Shown: positions 1 to 8,993 of the stretch, in pieces | Numbering within the stretch: position 1 is the first letter of the stretch | Layout of the letters: the number at the start of each line of letters is the position of its first letter | Assembly: GCA_036939355.1 (NCBI GenBank) | Contig: JALLAP010000224.1 | Coordinates: 1-28,787, forward strand | Length of the DNA: 28,787 nucleotides | Direction: 5' to 3' | Source of the DNA: Thalassiosira profunda | Lineage: Eukaryota; Bacillariophyta; Thalassiosirophyceae; Thalassiosirales; Thalassiosiraceae | Translations under genes and position numbers: made by a program | Notes under the pieces: generated by a model | Seen by the model: the letters and a program-made list of their open reading frames with translations, nothing else | Database searches by the model: none | What the model was told of the DNA's origin: nothing

Positions 1-9
1 GCGTCGACG

Positions 10-2220
10 ATGGAAAGCCTCGACGCCATGGTGGCGCGGAGCAACGCGCGGATGGGCGAGCTCAAGAGGCAGCTGCTCGCCCTGGCGAGGCCCGATGCTC
101 CGCCGGCGACGGGCGAGGCGCCGCCACCTCTGGCGCTGGAAGAGGTGGCCGACGCTCCGGAACCCGCGCCGATGGAGCCCACGCCGAAGGAACCCGCACC
201 GTCGCCAATGGAGGTCCCCGCAGCCCTCGTGCGCGCCCGCAGCCCCGATCCTCCGGCGCGCAAGCTCCAAAAGACCGTGGGCCGGATCGGCGACGGCATG
301 CACGAGACGAGGGCCGCGGCCCGCTCCCAGGTCCGGGCGCTCAAGAAGGGCAAGTCCAGGCGGGGGGAGAAGGGCAAGAAGACGAAGAAGACGAAGAAGA
401 CGTTCCTGGGGAAGCGGTCGAAGGTCATCGAGGAGGAGAAGGAGTACGCTCCCCAAGAGGAGGAGCGGGACGACCTTGCCGAGGCCGTTCGAGGCGCGGA
501 GGAGAGGGAGGGCGCGGAGGAGAAGAGGAGGCCGCCAGCGCACAGCGGGAGGCACCCTGCGCCCCAGGAAGACCCCCCCTCAGAGGACAACAGCTCGTGC
601 GACATATCGATGAAGTCCACCCTCCGCGGCGCCGAGTGCGTCAGCGTCGAGTCCTCCGTCAGCCTCGACCGGGAGGCCTTCGCGCGCAGGCCCGGCCTCG
701 TCGCGCGCACGGCGTCCTTCGTCAAGCACCCCGCGCGGGCGCTGCAGCGGAAGCGATCGAACCCGGCCGCCGCAAAGGCCGCGGCGAGGGCCCGCGCGCG
801 GGAGGAGGAGCTGGCGCGGCGGGTGCGGGAGGGGCGGACGCACGCGCGGAAGGACAACCGCAAGAGGGAGGAGTTCGGCGAGGGCGGGCATCCGGTGATT
901 ACGGACATCGCCGGTCGGAAACGGGTCAAGGTGGAAGATGACGAGGCGAGTGATGGGACCGACTTCCAGCCGGAGGAGATGGAGCAGGTCCATCGGCTGT
1001 TGGTGCACGACGACACCATCGAGGAGGTCATTGCGGAGAACGAAGAGGAGGATGAAAGGGGCGCGACGTTCGCGGAGGGCGACTCCATGTACATTGACAA
1101 CGGCGTTGATGGCGGACAAGACGAGGCAGATGACAGCCAGAATGCGCTCGCGTCGAAGGGAACCTTCGACGACGCGAGGGGTCAGCCTGGCGGACAGGGG
1201 AAGAAGATGTACATTATGACCGGGAACGAGACGATCGAAAGCCTCTCCTCCTACCCGGTTGTGCACAGTGCACCGTCGAAGGAGATTCCTACCCAGACGG
1301 CGGACGCGCAGATCAAGCCCGAGGACCTCGCCCAACCGAACATCTACCATCAAGGCCAAGGCGACGCCTCCTTTTTGGTGGGGGGCGACTCCCTCATTGA
1401 TCCCACTGCCTCCCTGATCGAGCCCACCGGCTCCCTCATCGAGGTCGCCGCGCCCACTCTTCCGCGGCAGAGCAGCGGCAACGAAGGATCGCTCTCCAAC
1501 ATGATGGAGTCGATGGGCCTCTTCGGCGCGTCCGTCTGCATGGGCACGAGCAAGGCGATGCTCAGCTGCGTCGACACGTGCAGCGACGCCCCCCACCGGA
1601 GGGCGCAGCAGCGCCTTTCGTCGCTCGACAACGAGTTCGCCGAGAGGGTACGGTCGCCTCGCAACCAAACGGTGATGGTTATGTCGCCTGAGGCCCAGGC
1701 AGGTGGCTCCATCTTCCGCTGCGGGAAAGGCACTACTGTACCCGAGGAGGAGAAGAAAATGACCAAAGAGGAGACCGAAGAGATCGTCACGCGGGCGCTG
1801 ACCTCGGCCCTCTCGAATTTGGAGCAGGAACGAGGGATGGCATCTCCGCGAGGGCTTGCCTCTCCTCGTGGCGGTGCCAACCAGCCCCAAGACGACGAGG
1901 AGGACGCGTACGACGCCCACACCCATTGGGAGAGCGTCGACGGCCGATACGTCCCGCCGCACCTGCGAGGCGACCACCTAAAGAAGCGCGTGCCACGAAA
2001 GATCGCCCTGAAGGCCAAGCGGGGCGAGCATCATCGGATGGATGTGCATGGGAGGATGAACATGGCTCCGGAGGAAGAAGAGTACGAGGAGGAGCCGCCC
2101 GAGCTGCAGCGAACGCCCAGCCTCAAGCGCACTGGAAGCAAATCGAAGAAGGAGAAAGGGGTAAAGGGGTTCTTGAAGAAGTTATCGCGGGTGCGAGTCG
2201 GTCTCACATACGAGCTCTGA
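10..2220 (+). CDS. Large charged low-complexity protein, unknown function
   Basis: Not recognised. It is a 736-residue reading frame, and the frame stays open back to base 1, so the 5' end may lie outside the window. Most of the protein looks disordered: an Ala/Pro/Glu-rich N-terminus, a Lys-rich tract (KKTKKTKKT, about residue 122), long Arg/Glu-rich stretches that could form charged helices, and an acidic centre. Bases 1388-1447 encode three short repeats of the form SLI-D/E-PT. Near the C-terminus residues 647-653 read YVPPHLR, followed by Gly; a basic tail (KGFLKKLSRVRVG) ends the protein. YVPPHLR(G) is the same short motif found in the N-terminus of Ded1/DDX3 helicases, where it has been reported to bind eIF4E, but there is no helicase core here. 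No membrane segment or signal peptide is visible. It converges on the next gene, with 145 bp between stop codons. That it is a real gene is supported by length and frame; its function is unknown. Confidence 0.7.
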   Translation: MESLDAMVARSNARMGELKRQLLALARPDAPPATGEAPPPLALEEVADAPEPAPMEPTPKEPAPSPMEVPAALVRARSPDPPARKLQKTVGRIGDGMHETRAAARSQVRALKKGKSRRGEKGKKTKKTKKTFLGKRSKVIEEEKEYAPQEEERDDLAEAVRGAEEREGAEEKRRPPAHSGRHPAPQEDPPSEDNSSCDISMKSTLRGAECVSVESSVSLDREAFARRPGLVARTASFVKHPARALQRKRSNPAAAKAAARARAREEELARRVREGRTHARKDNRKREEFGEGGHPVITDIAGRKRVKVEDDEASDGTDFQPEEMEQVHRLLVHDDTIEEVIAENEEEDERGATFAEGDSMYIDNGVDGGQDEADDSQNALASKGTFDDARGQPGGQGKKMYIMTGNETIESLSSYPVVHSAPSKEIPTQTADAQIKPEDLAQPNIYHQGQGDASFLVGGDSLIDPTASLIEPTGSLIEVAAPTLPRQSSGNEGSLSNMMESMGLFGASVCMGTSKAMLSCVDTCSDAPHRRAQQRLSSLDNEFAERVRSPRNQTVMVMSPEAQAGGSIFRCGKGTTVPEEEKKMTKEETEEIVTRALTSALSNLEQERGMASPRGLASPRGGANQPQDDEEDAYDAHTHWESVDGRYVPPHLRGDHLKKRVPRKIALKAKRGEHHRMDVHGRMNMAPEEEEYEEEPPELQRTPSLKRTGSKSKKEKGVKGFLKKLSRVRVGLTYEL

Positions 2221-2365
2221 CGCCCCGGGAAGTAGGATAGGAGTCTGGCAGGAAGACATTTACAATAACCTTCATAAGAAACAGATGGTCAAATCTACAT
2301 CATTACATTTAGTCTCACACCCTTTCTTCGCCAAGTTCGTTTCACCTCACGTCACTTCCTTCATG

Positions 2366-4378
2366 TCAACTCCAAAGACTCCATCGCTTCTTCTTCTTCT
2401 CTGGCGCCTTCGCTTCTTGCGAGTCTTCTGCCTCGGCCGCGGCCTCCCTCGCGGCCGCATACCAAGTCAACACACTCACACCCTCTCCGAGCACCTTTCT
2501 CCGCTCGAATTCCAGCTCCCGCTGTCCTTCCTTGAGCGCCCTTTTCTCCCGTTCTAACGCCACTCGGTCCGAGTTCAGCTGTCGAAGCTTTGTCGTGTAG
2601 AGCTCGTCCGATTGCAGGCGTCGCTGCTCGTCCTTCTGAGAGCGCTGCTTGTTGAAACGACGAGAGACTGCACCGACGGGGTTCAAGAGTTTTCGCGTCC
2701 ACGACAGCAAGTTGTTGGCCTGGTCCTTGTTCCTGGGCGAGCCCACCAATGCATCCACCGCCCTGATCCAAATGACGTTGAGGGACCGCGCCGCGTACAC
2801 CAGGTAGCGCAAAGCTCCGGTCCCCGCGTCCATGCACTCGTGGGCCCATCGACTGTGTTTGGCGGCCCTTACCACAATGCACTCTACCGCGTAATACGAG
2901 GCAATGCACGACGTCTGCAATGCCCGCAGCGTTCGCTGAAATGCGCTCCTTTGCACATTTGCACCTTCTTTGGGAAAGACGTAATCAACGCACTGCGGCA
3001 TCACAGACGACGCCTCCCTAAGACATTTGCGCGTGCTGTGTGTGTCCTGGGTGTCGTTCCAAAGCACATCCGCCACGGCCAACACAGCGTATATTCCCGC
3101 TGCGCCGAGGAGGAACGCAGCGGTCAGCATGTGCGCGATGGGCGCCAGCACCAAGGAGAGCGCGGACGCGTCCTCGCGCGGTGAGAGCGGAAGGTGCGTC
3201 GACGACAGAAAGTTCTGCAGGGACAGCTTCGGCTTGTCTGCGCTAACTGCAGGCGGTGCATCAGCGGAGGATGAGGTGGCGATGGTGACCATTTCTTGCA
3301 GCCCCTCCAGCTTTTCGCGGAGCATTCTTGCCGTCACGTCCTCGGTTTGATTCACCGGCAGGACGTCCCCCCCTACCGGCACAACATTGCCGTTGCCGTC
3401 CCCGCTTTCGTTCGAGCCTCCGACGACCACGACCGCGTTGTCTTCGGCCCGAGCGATTTCCTCGCCGGCATCGTGCGCATTGTCGTCGGACTCTTCTTCC
3501 CGTTCATCAACCATCGTCATGGTCCGCAGCCCACTGCGCTCTCCCTCCATTTCGTTTGCTTCAATTTCATACTCCATCGATGCCATTTCGAGGGGTTTAG
3601 GAGAGCTCAGGAAATGATCCCTCTGCCGTTGCAACCGCCTGATTCGCAGCCTCTCCTCGAGCAGGGCCCTCTGAAATGCCTCGTCCTTGTCGAATGGGGA
3701 GATGTCTCCGGAATGTTGCAACCCCCCCTGCCCATCCTCTCCAGTGCGCTTGGAAAGTCGCAACTGCTCCCTCAAGCGCGCCTGTTGGAACAGATCCGTC
3801 ATCCTCGCCACCTCCTCCGCACTGTCCGCCAAAAACTTGGCCTTGGCGTCGCCCCCCTCTTTGCCTCTTTCCCGCTTCGACAACCGCAGCTGGTGGTCGA
3901 GCCGCGCCCGGTGAAACTCCTCCCTCAGGCGCGCCCGCTCCTCCTCCGTCTTTAGGCGGGGCAGGAGGGCGTTCAGCAGCTCGATGGAGGCTTCGTCAAA
4001 GTCATCGTCAGAATGATCGTTGGTTCTGTTGCTAATTCCATACGGATGTAAGAACTTATCGAAGAGGGGCAATGCCGTTGAAGTTGCTGGTGGGTATGTT
4101 GCTGCGAACCCTCGTAGATGGCGGGGCGAGCGGATGGATTGCGGTGCACCCAGAAATGAAAGAGGGGCAGACGGCACTCTACTGCCGACATTAGCAGCGC
4201 GGTGTATCCCCTGGCGGGGCGTCACCAGGCACTGCACCCCCGGGCGGGGGTGGCCCATCAACATCAGTGTTATTTGTTGCAAAGCCAGTAACGACGCCGC
4301 GGCCCGGGAACGTCGGCGCAAATTGCGCGGCCGCCGCGGCACCCCTAGTGCCACCGACGGCGGCGGCGGGATGGACAT
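2366..4378 (-). CDS. Coiled-coil membrane protein with three internal helical repeats, unknown function
   Basis: Not recognised. The 670-residue product starts at the ATG read from 4378. Its N-terminus is rich in Arg and Pro, with a short hydrophobic stretch (about residues 27-41), and could be an organelle presequence. Residues 155-169, 197-211 and 235-249 are three copies of one 15-residue amphipathic motif: F-x-x-A-R/L-L-x-x-x-L-R-L/I, with the first two copies ending LSKR. An acidic region follows (about 290-312). Residues 407-438 form a long hydrophobic segment, enough for one or two membrane helices. The C-terminal third is basic and helical (NSDRVALEREKRALKEGQRE), likely a coiled coil, and ends in KKKKRWSLWS. 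Organelle membrane scaffolding or contact is possible but is only inference. The true start could be downstream or spliced, because the first 100 residues are less convincing than the rest. Confidence 0.7.
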   Translation of the reverse strand: MSIPPPPSVALGVPRRPRNLRRRSRAAASLLALQQITLMLMGHPRPGVQCLVTPRQGIHRAANVGSRVPSAPLSFLGAPQSIRSPRHLRGFAATYPPATSTALPLFDKFLHPYGISNRTNDHSDDDFDEASIELLNALLPRLKTEEERARLREEFHRARLDHQLRLSKRERGKEGGDAKAKFLADSAEEVARMTDLFQQARLREQLRLSKRTGEDGQGGLQHSGDISPFDKDEAFQRALLEERLRIRRLQRQRDHFLSSPKPLEMASMEYEIEANEMEGERSGLRTMTMVDEREEESDDNAHDAGEEIARAEDNAVVVVGGSNESGDGNGNVVPVGGDVLPVNQTEDVTARMLREKLEGLQEMVTIATSSSADAPPAVSADKPKLSLQNFLSSTHLPLSPREDASALSLVLAPIAHMLTAAFLLGAAGIYAVLAVADVLWNDTQDTHSTRKCLREASSVMPQCVDYVFPKEGANVQRSAFQRTLRALQTSCIASYYAVECIVVRAAKHSRWAHECMDAGTGALRYLVYAARSLNVIWIRAVDALVGSPRNKDQANNLLSWTRKLLNPVGAVSRRFNKQRSQKDEQRRLQSDELYTTKLRQLNSDRVALEREKRALKEGQRELEFERRKVLGEGVSVLTWYAAAREAAAEAEDSQEAKAPEKKKKRWSLWS

Positions 4379-4604
4379 GACAGAGGGGTTGGAGCGGGGG
4401 GCAACAACAACCTGCGCTCAGCAACAGCAAAGAGTTCCGAGTTCTGCTCAGCTCCCTGCCAGGGAAAGGGCTAGCAAATGATGCAAATGAATTACGGGGA
4501 AATACTAATTTGCGTAACGATACACCAATAGTCAGTAAAAACGATAAGAATGCATTTACGTAAGCGCTACTGGGTTGCCTAAGCAAAAGTACCGTCTTCA
4601 CCAT

Positions 4605-4690
4605 AGAAAATGTCCCTCTCCCATTTTCAATATTTTCGGTGCGGACATTTTACCCCCCTGTTCAGAACGGTGCGGACGTTTTCTTTTGAA
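4605..4690. repeat. Repeat module copy A (GCGGACATTTT family)
   Basis: AAAATGTCC at 4607-4615 faces GCGGACATTTT at 4641-4651, giving a 9-bp inverted repeat (AAAATGTCC/GGACATTTT). A second plus-orientation copy, GCGGACGTTTT, begins at 4672, exactly 31 bp after the first. The first copy is followed by ACCCCC and the second by CTTTTG. A further copy, ACGGACATTTTC, lies at 4711-4722. The same order, the same 31-bp spacing and the same trailing bases recur in copy B, so the whole module is duplicated. Confidence 0.75.
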
Positions 4691-4947
4691 CTAGTTCCTA
4701 CGTACAAAGCACGGACATTTTCAACCTCTTTGGCCATATGCGTGTTGATACTAGCTTCCACACACACAGCAGCACATACTATATGACAGCTGTAACTATT
4801 TCTTTGAGCGTTTAAATTGGTCATATTTCTTTACGGTTGCATGTAGAAATGAAACTGTATGAAGTGCTTTCTCTGAAAAAGCTGTCATACACCGAGGAAG
4901 CAAAGCAAGCGTTCACCAGGAAGCGGCCTTATCGCGGGAAAGCTAGT

Positions 4948-5046
4948 AGAAAATGTCCGCTCAGGAGGGACACTTTCAGCAAAATCGATGCGGACATTTT
5001 GCCCCCTCCGTGAGATCGATGGAGACATTTTCATTTGTGCGGACAT
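4948..5046. repeat. Repeat module copy B (GCGGACATTTT family)
   Basis: AAAATGTCCGC at 4950-4960 and GCGGACATTTT at 4990-5000 form a perfect 11-bp inverted repeat around a 29-bp loop. The second arm is followed by GCCCCC, and a diverged unit, GGAGACATTTTCATTTG, begins at 5021, again 31 bp later. GTGCGGACAT lies at 5037-5046. Compared with copy A it has about 6 extra bases between the inverted arms. This may be the remains of transposon subterminal repeats or a dispersed satellite; the sequence alone does not decide. Confidence 0.75.
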
Positions 5047-5527
5047 ACGGTAAGCAAAGCAACCAAAAGCAACCACAAGGCGAAGGAGACACACGCTGCG
5101 CTGCCGAATTCAGGTGAGTCCTCGGCGCCAATCGGTTGGGAAGCGAATGCGGCGGATTGGGACCCCCTAGGTTCGGAGTCGACGCCCCGGCGGCGGGGTA
5201 GGCGTCGGGCGTACCTAGGGCGAGGCTGGGGCGGCTACATCGCGAGTGGATGATGGGCGTGTCATTGGAAGTTCTTTGAGAGACAAGCAGGAGGGGCACG
5301 GCTTGCTGGAACATTCAGGGATGCGCGGCCGTTGGACCTTATTATTATTTGCTCGGCCGATGTCGTTTGGTGCCGAAATATTTCGCGTCGCGCATCCTCG
5401 CTGACAGAGCTGTGTATTGATGGTCGCAGAAGATGCGAGTCGACCAGTGCCCATCAATACATTTGATGTGCTCGCTCCCATCTAATCTCCTCTCCCGCCT
5501 CTCGCTCTCCTCGCAAGCCCAAATAGT

Positions 5528-6601
5528 ATGGTAAAACACGGACACTTTGAGCTCGTCCTCATCCGAGCGGACGAGAAGGGAACGCCCTTCGAGGAGCACA
5601 GCGCTCCCGACGATGGCGATGGAGGAGGAAAGGGTGGAGTATTCGCAGAGGTGGAGCCAGAGGCGGAGTTCTACCTGCGGCTATCTTCGGATGCGCCCGA
5701 AACGGTGTACGCCGACCTGAAAGTGGACGGGCAGCCCATCAAGACGGGGCATCGCCTAAAACCCGGACGAAAGGCGTCGACGGTGGGCGTCCTCGCATCT
5801 GAGAGCCACGCTGGGGAATGGGCGAGCACGGAGGTGGCCCTGCGATTTGCGAGGGCGCAAGTTTACGACAGCTCGACGAAGGGAGAGGCGTGCACGTACT
5901 GGACTGGACAGGTCGAGGCAACCTTCTATGGCAACCCGAGCTATCATATCCCAACGGGGGTGGTGCCGGCACTCTACAAAGCCGTCAAGTCCGAGGAGTC
6001 TTCTGGGGTCAAAGCCGAGGAGACCAAAGTCGAGGCCAAAGTGCAAGCAGCGCCGGTGGTGTCGTCCGTGACACCGTCAACGAGTGGAGGAGTTACGTAT
6101 GGCAAACGCAAGACGACTTACATGCTCGCTCCCAGTCTTTCAAGCACCGACGTCGGATTTGTTCCCGGGAAGTCTGACGACAAACAAAAGAAGGGAGTGA
6201 AATCTGCCAAGGGAACGAAGGCGCTTCGAACCCACAACCTGAACTGGACTAGTTCGAAGCCCAAGCCGAAGAAAAGGGTGAGGAACGCGACGAACGTGCG
6301 GCCTGACCCCCCGGCTGGGCCCGAAGTGAGGGAGCCCGAGTACCTCGGCAAAGTTACACTGAACTATTGCTCGACCGTCGGCCTGATTCACGCGGGCATA
6401 CTCGACAAACCGCCGAACTGGGACGTGGAACGGCTGAAGCTGGCGGTGAGCCAGCAAACGAAGCAGGACCACGCGAAGATCCTTTCGGAAGTCAAGGTGC
6501 AACACTTCACGCTGAAGAATGAGCGTATCAGTGGGACGGGCGAAAAGATCACGGAGATGACTGATGTGGAAATTCTGGATCTCACCGAGATGGACGATTG
6601 A
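5528..6601 (+). CDS. Unknown protein with N-terminal beta-rich domain and conserved-looking C-terminus
   Basis: A 357-residue protein starting at ATG 5528. I do not recognise a named family. Residues about 1-150 look like a compact, beta-rich globular domain with alternating hydrophobic residues (FELVLIRAD, AEFYLRLSS, VYADLKVDG, EVALRFARAQVY). A Lys/Glu/Val-rich linker follows (VKAEETKVEAKV), then a basic, probably disordered region (KGVKSAKGTKALR, KPKPKKRVRN). The last 80 residues again look folded, with an acidic end (EILDLTEMDD). There is no signal peptide or membrane helix, so a cytosolic or nuclear location is likely. The stop codon faces that of the next gene 285 bp away. Existence is well supported by codon pattern and length; function is unknown. 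Confidence 0.75.
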   Translation: MVKHGHFELVLIRADEKGTPFEEHSAPDDGDGGGKGGVFAEVEPEAEFYLRLSSDAPETVYADLKVDGQPIKTGHRLKPGRKASTVGVLASESHAGEWASTEVALRFARAQVYDSSTKGEACTYWTGQVEATFYGNPSYHIPTGVVPALYKAVKSEESSGVKAEETKVEAKVQAAPVVSSVTPSTSGGVTYGKRKTTYMLAPSLSSTDVGFVPGKSDDKQKKGVKSAKGTKALRTHNLNWTSSKPKPKKRVRNATNVRPDPPAGPEVREPEYLGKVTLNYCSTVGLIHAGILDKPPNWDVERLKLAVSQQTKQDHAKILSEVKVQHFTLKNERISGTGEKITEMTDVEILDLTEMDD

Positions 6602-6886
6602 GTTTTTGGTAGGAGCCGGGGCACGGGCAGTAAGGGACTCGATGTAGCAGCAGTCGTGATTTCACTGCAATCGACCGAAGACCAACACTCGGATTGGCTC
6701 TGAGTGGCATGGAAGGTGATGATTTATGTAGCAGTACCCTCCACCCCAATTGAACAATGTTCGAATGTAGCAGCTTCCTTAGGGGTTCCCCTTTCTTCTT
6801 TGCACGAATATGTACATCGGGTCTCAGATGGCACGCCCCCTTCAACCACCACCCCCAGGCAACATAATCGCATCAACAAACTTCCG

Positions 6887-7558
6887 TTATGTTTTGCGTC
6901 CTCCTCGATTGTGCCTTTGTCTTCTGCCCAATTCCAAGCGATTTTGTTGTTGCGTCATGGATGCAATTGATCCTTTGGACGACGAGTTGCAAGAGCTGAG
7001 TGACTCCTTCGACTCCTTCGCGTGCAGCGACGTCAGCGACTCGATGGACCCCGAGGGGCTGAGGCATTCGTGCAGCGACTTCTCCGTCAGGTGCGCCCGT
7101 ATTGATTCGGGGAGGTATCTCACCAATCCCAGGGGATGGAGCATTTCCAATTGGTACCGCGTTTTGACGGCCGCCGACGCCAAGAGGAGGCACGCCCCCA
7201 GCGAGGTGACCATCACCGTCAGGCCGACGAGGGCCGCCAATGGCAGGGTGAATAATAAAAAGAGGAGGAAGCTCAGTGCCGCCGTTCCCAGCAGCAGCCG
7301 CGTTTGCAGCCCCAACAGCTGATATTCCCTGTGAACGTCGTTGGCCGTCCGCGGAGGCGGCGGCCGTCTCCGCCCCCCGCGCGGTCGCCGCTGGTTGTTC
7401 CGACGGGGAGTGGGGAAGGTGAAGACGGAATTTTCGACGGAGCCGCCGCCGGTGCTGGTCGCCGCCAAGCTCGAGAGCGACGCCGTGCTGGACCGCGCCG
7501 ATGACGGCGGGATGAAGGATTGGGCTCCCAGCCCGCCCGTCGATTGAGATGCTCTCAT
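6887..7558 (-). CDS. Small membrane protein with two adjacent helices, unknown function
   Basis: The 223-residue product is read from ATG at 7558 to TAA at 6887-6889. The N-terminal 70 residues are Ser/Gly-rich and then strongly basic ([19 protein letters not shown]). Two hydrophobic helices follow at about 88-107 and 109-130, separated only by Pro/Leu, which suggests a hairpin inserted in a membrane. A well-ordered segment comes next (residues about 132-165, including [20 protein letters not shown]), and then a Ser-rich tail with repeated SLSS/SIxS patterns that could be phosphorylated. The arrangement resembles reticulon-like or other membrane-hairpin proteins, but I do not recognise a family signature. 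The overlapping plus-strand frame (from about 6957) is its antisense shadow. Confidence 0.7.
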   Translation of the reverse strand: MRASQSTGGLGAQSFIPPSSARSSTASLSSLAATSTGGGSVENSVFTFPTPRRNNQRRPRGGRRRPPPPRTANDVHREYQLLGLQTRLLLGTAALSFLLFLLFTLPLAALVGLTVMVTSLGACLLLASAAVKTRYQLEMLHPLGLVRYLPESIRAHLTEKSLHECLSPSGSIESLTSLHAKESKESLSSCNSSSKGSIASMTQQQNRLELGRRQRHNRGGRKT

Positions 7559-8042
7559 TATTCACTGTCCGTCTCGGGGCGTTTCGTCCCAGAAGTTCAC
7601 TTTTGGTGGTGGTCACCGCCGTCAATTGCAAATCAGGAGACTACCATATGCCTCTCGCCCCGCCCATCGTCCAAGCATTGCAACCCCCGCCCCTTGTGCC
7701 TGCAATTGCGTTCTGTTTCTGGCCATCAATTCGGCGGCGACGTCGCCGTTGCTTGTGTCAACTTGTGTGGTTGGTCGTTTCACCATTCCCAGGTTTCCCC
7801 TGCCCGCGGCCGCCTGGCCTTCACCGAGTGGGGTTGGGGAACCAATCTCCGCCATTCATTTTTTACTGGACAAAAAGATCTCTGACTCACAATACAGTCA
7901 CCTTCACCTTCCGCCAATCCGCGTCATTGGCCGGGCCCGACCTCTCGCTCGAGCTCCCTCCAAGCCATCGATCCAGGGCGCATGCGTGCGTGCGTTCTGT
8001 GATGTGCTCACAATTTCGTTGTCAATCGCTTCCTCATCAACC
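7559..8042. promoter_or_regulatory. Divergent intergenic region (promoters of membrane protein and PrxQ)
   Basis: A 484-bp region lies between two start codons pointing away from each other, so it must hold both promoters and leaders. It is pyrimidine-rich on the plus strand towards the PrxQ start. I see no TATA box, clear repeat or coding exon. A frame open through part of it reads into PrxQ but has no targeting or domain features. Confidence 0.5.
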
Positions 8043-8621
8043 ATGAAGACCGCCGCCGCCCTCCTCCTCGCCTGCGGGTCCGCCTCGGCGTTCGCCCCCG
8101 CCGCCACCGTCTCCCGGAGCACCGCCCTCAACCTTGCCGTTGGAGAGGCCGCGCCCGACTTCAGCTTGGTCGATCAGAACGGAAAGACCTTCACGCGCTC
8201 GAAGAACAAGAAGCCCCTCGTCGTGTACTTCTATCCAGCCGATTCGACGCCGGGCTGCACCGTGCAGGCCAAGGCCTTCCAGGATGAGATCCAGGACATC
8301 CGCAAGCAATACAAGGCGGACGTCGTCGGCATCTCCGGACAGGGCGCCGAGAGCAAGCAGAAATTCGCGTCGGAGCTCGGACTGGACTTCTCGATCCTCG
8401 CCGACGAGGGCGATGAGGTCCGCAAGGCGTTCGGCGTGCCCAAGGCTGCCTTCGGTTTCCTCCCGGGAAGGGTCACTTACGTCCTCCGCGCCGATGGCGT
8501 TTGCGAGAGCGTCTACGACAACCTCACCGATGCCGCGTCGCACATCGAGGCGGCCAAGGATGCCCTCGAGGAGATGCAGCCCGCCAAGAAGGAAGGATTC
8601 TCTTTCTCTCTTCCTTTCTAA
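8043..8621 (+). CDS. Plastid peroxiredoxin Q (BCP-type thiol peroxidase)
   Basis: This is a 192-residue peroxiredoxin of the PrxQ/bacterioferritin-comigratory-protein group, which reduces hydrogen peroxide and organic peroxides using thioredoxin-type donors. The start at 8043 gives an ideal bipartite plastid leader: a signal peptide (residues 1-16), the ASAFAP motif at 14-19 with Phe17 at the cleavage site, and a short Ser/Thr transit region. The thioredoxin-fold domain follows ([28 protein letters not shown]), with the peroxidatic Cys72 in TPGCT. In classical two-Cys PrxQ the resolving Cys is five residues later (TPGCTxxAC); here that position is Lys77 (TPGCTVQAK), so the enzyme is probably one-Cys or uses another thiol. 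The longer upstream open frame is 5' leader, not protein. The family call is secure; the plastid location is inferred from the motif. Confidence 0.95.
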   Translation: MKTAAALLLACGSASAFAPAATVSRSTALNLAVGEAAPDFSLVDQNGKTFTRSKNKKPLVVYFYPADSTPGCTVQAKAFQDEIQDIRKQYKADVVGISGQGAESKQKFASELGLDFSILADEGDEVRKAFGVPKAAFGFLPGRVTYVLRADGVCESVYDNLTDAASHIEAAKDALEEMQPAKKEGFSFSLPF

Positions 8622-8993
8622 GAGATATATGGACAGAGCTAACACCTACCTAATGAACTAGAGACGATTTTGCAAAACTGAGCACATCTTGTGAGAATAC
8701 ATCAAGCTCCCTCTCAGCTAGTAGTTGTTGCTAAGCAATCTACACATGATTTATCAGCGTGAACGCGTATGAATGTTGTAGCTTGACTCGGCTTGCCGCC
8801 GGTGAAGAAACGATGCGATAACATCTCCTTCCACATTGCAGAGAGAAACCATCAGAAGGCCTTCTTCAAGCAAACAAGCTGTTCACAAACGGTGTTTTTC
8901 ATAAGACATCCTTTAGATAGCTACGTATATCATACGACACTTTGACCCGGCGCCCAATATTTCCCTGCATATCTCAAACCACGCCACAAAGAT
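8622..8993. other. Convergent 3' intergenic region
   Basis: These 372 bp lie between the stop codons of PrxQ and the PDZ gene. The stretch is AT-richer than the coding DNA and presumably holds both 3' UTRs and polyadenylation sites. I see no gene, repeat or structured RNA in it. Confidence 0.5.

Larger units (their letters stand above)
4379..5527. other. Largest intergenic spacer, AT-richer, with duplicated repeat module
   Basis: This 1149-bp stretch lies between two divergent genes. I see no convincing coding sequence: the short frames in it lack protein-like composition, and several are simply translations of a repeat. From about 4480 to 5050 it is clearly AT-richer than its surroundings and carries many copies of a GCGGACATTTT motif in both orientations (see the repeat entries). 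Bases 5050-5527 hold the probable promoter and leader of the gene starting at 5528. Confidence 0.6.

Noticed and set aside
580..1977. 465-residue open frame on the minus strand, antisense to the first gene
   Set aside because: High GC content and codon bias of the plus-strand gene leave the complementary frame open. Composition is Arg/Leu/Val-rich without domain features.
4191..4604. 137-residue minus-strand frame upstream of the coiled-coil membrane protein
   Set aside because: It is a different frame from the gene, Ala/Gly/Pro-rich at its end, and has no splice signal that would make it a first exon with confidence.
6957..7322. Plus-strand acidic frame ([20 protein letters not shown])
   Set aside because: It is antisense to the minus-strand two-helix membrane protein, whose hydrophobic helices and start are more convincing.
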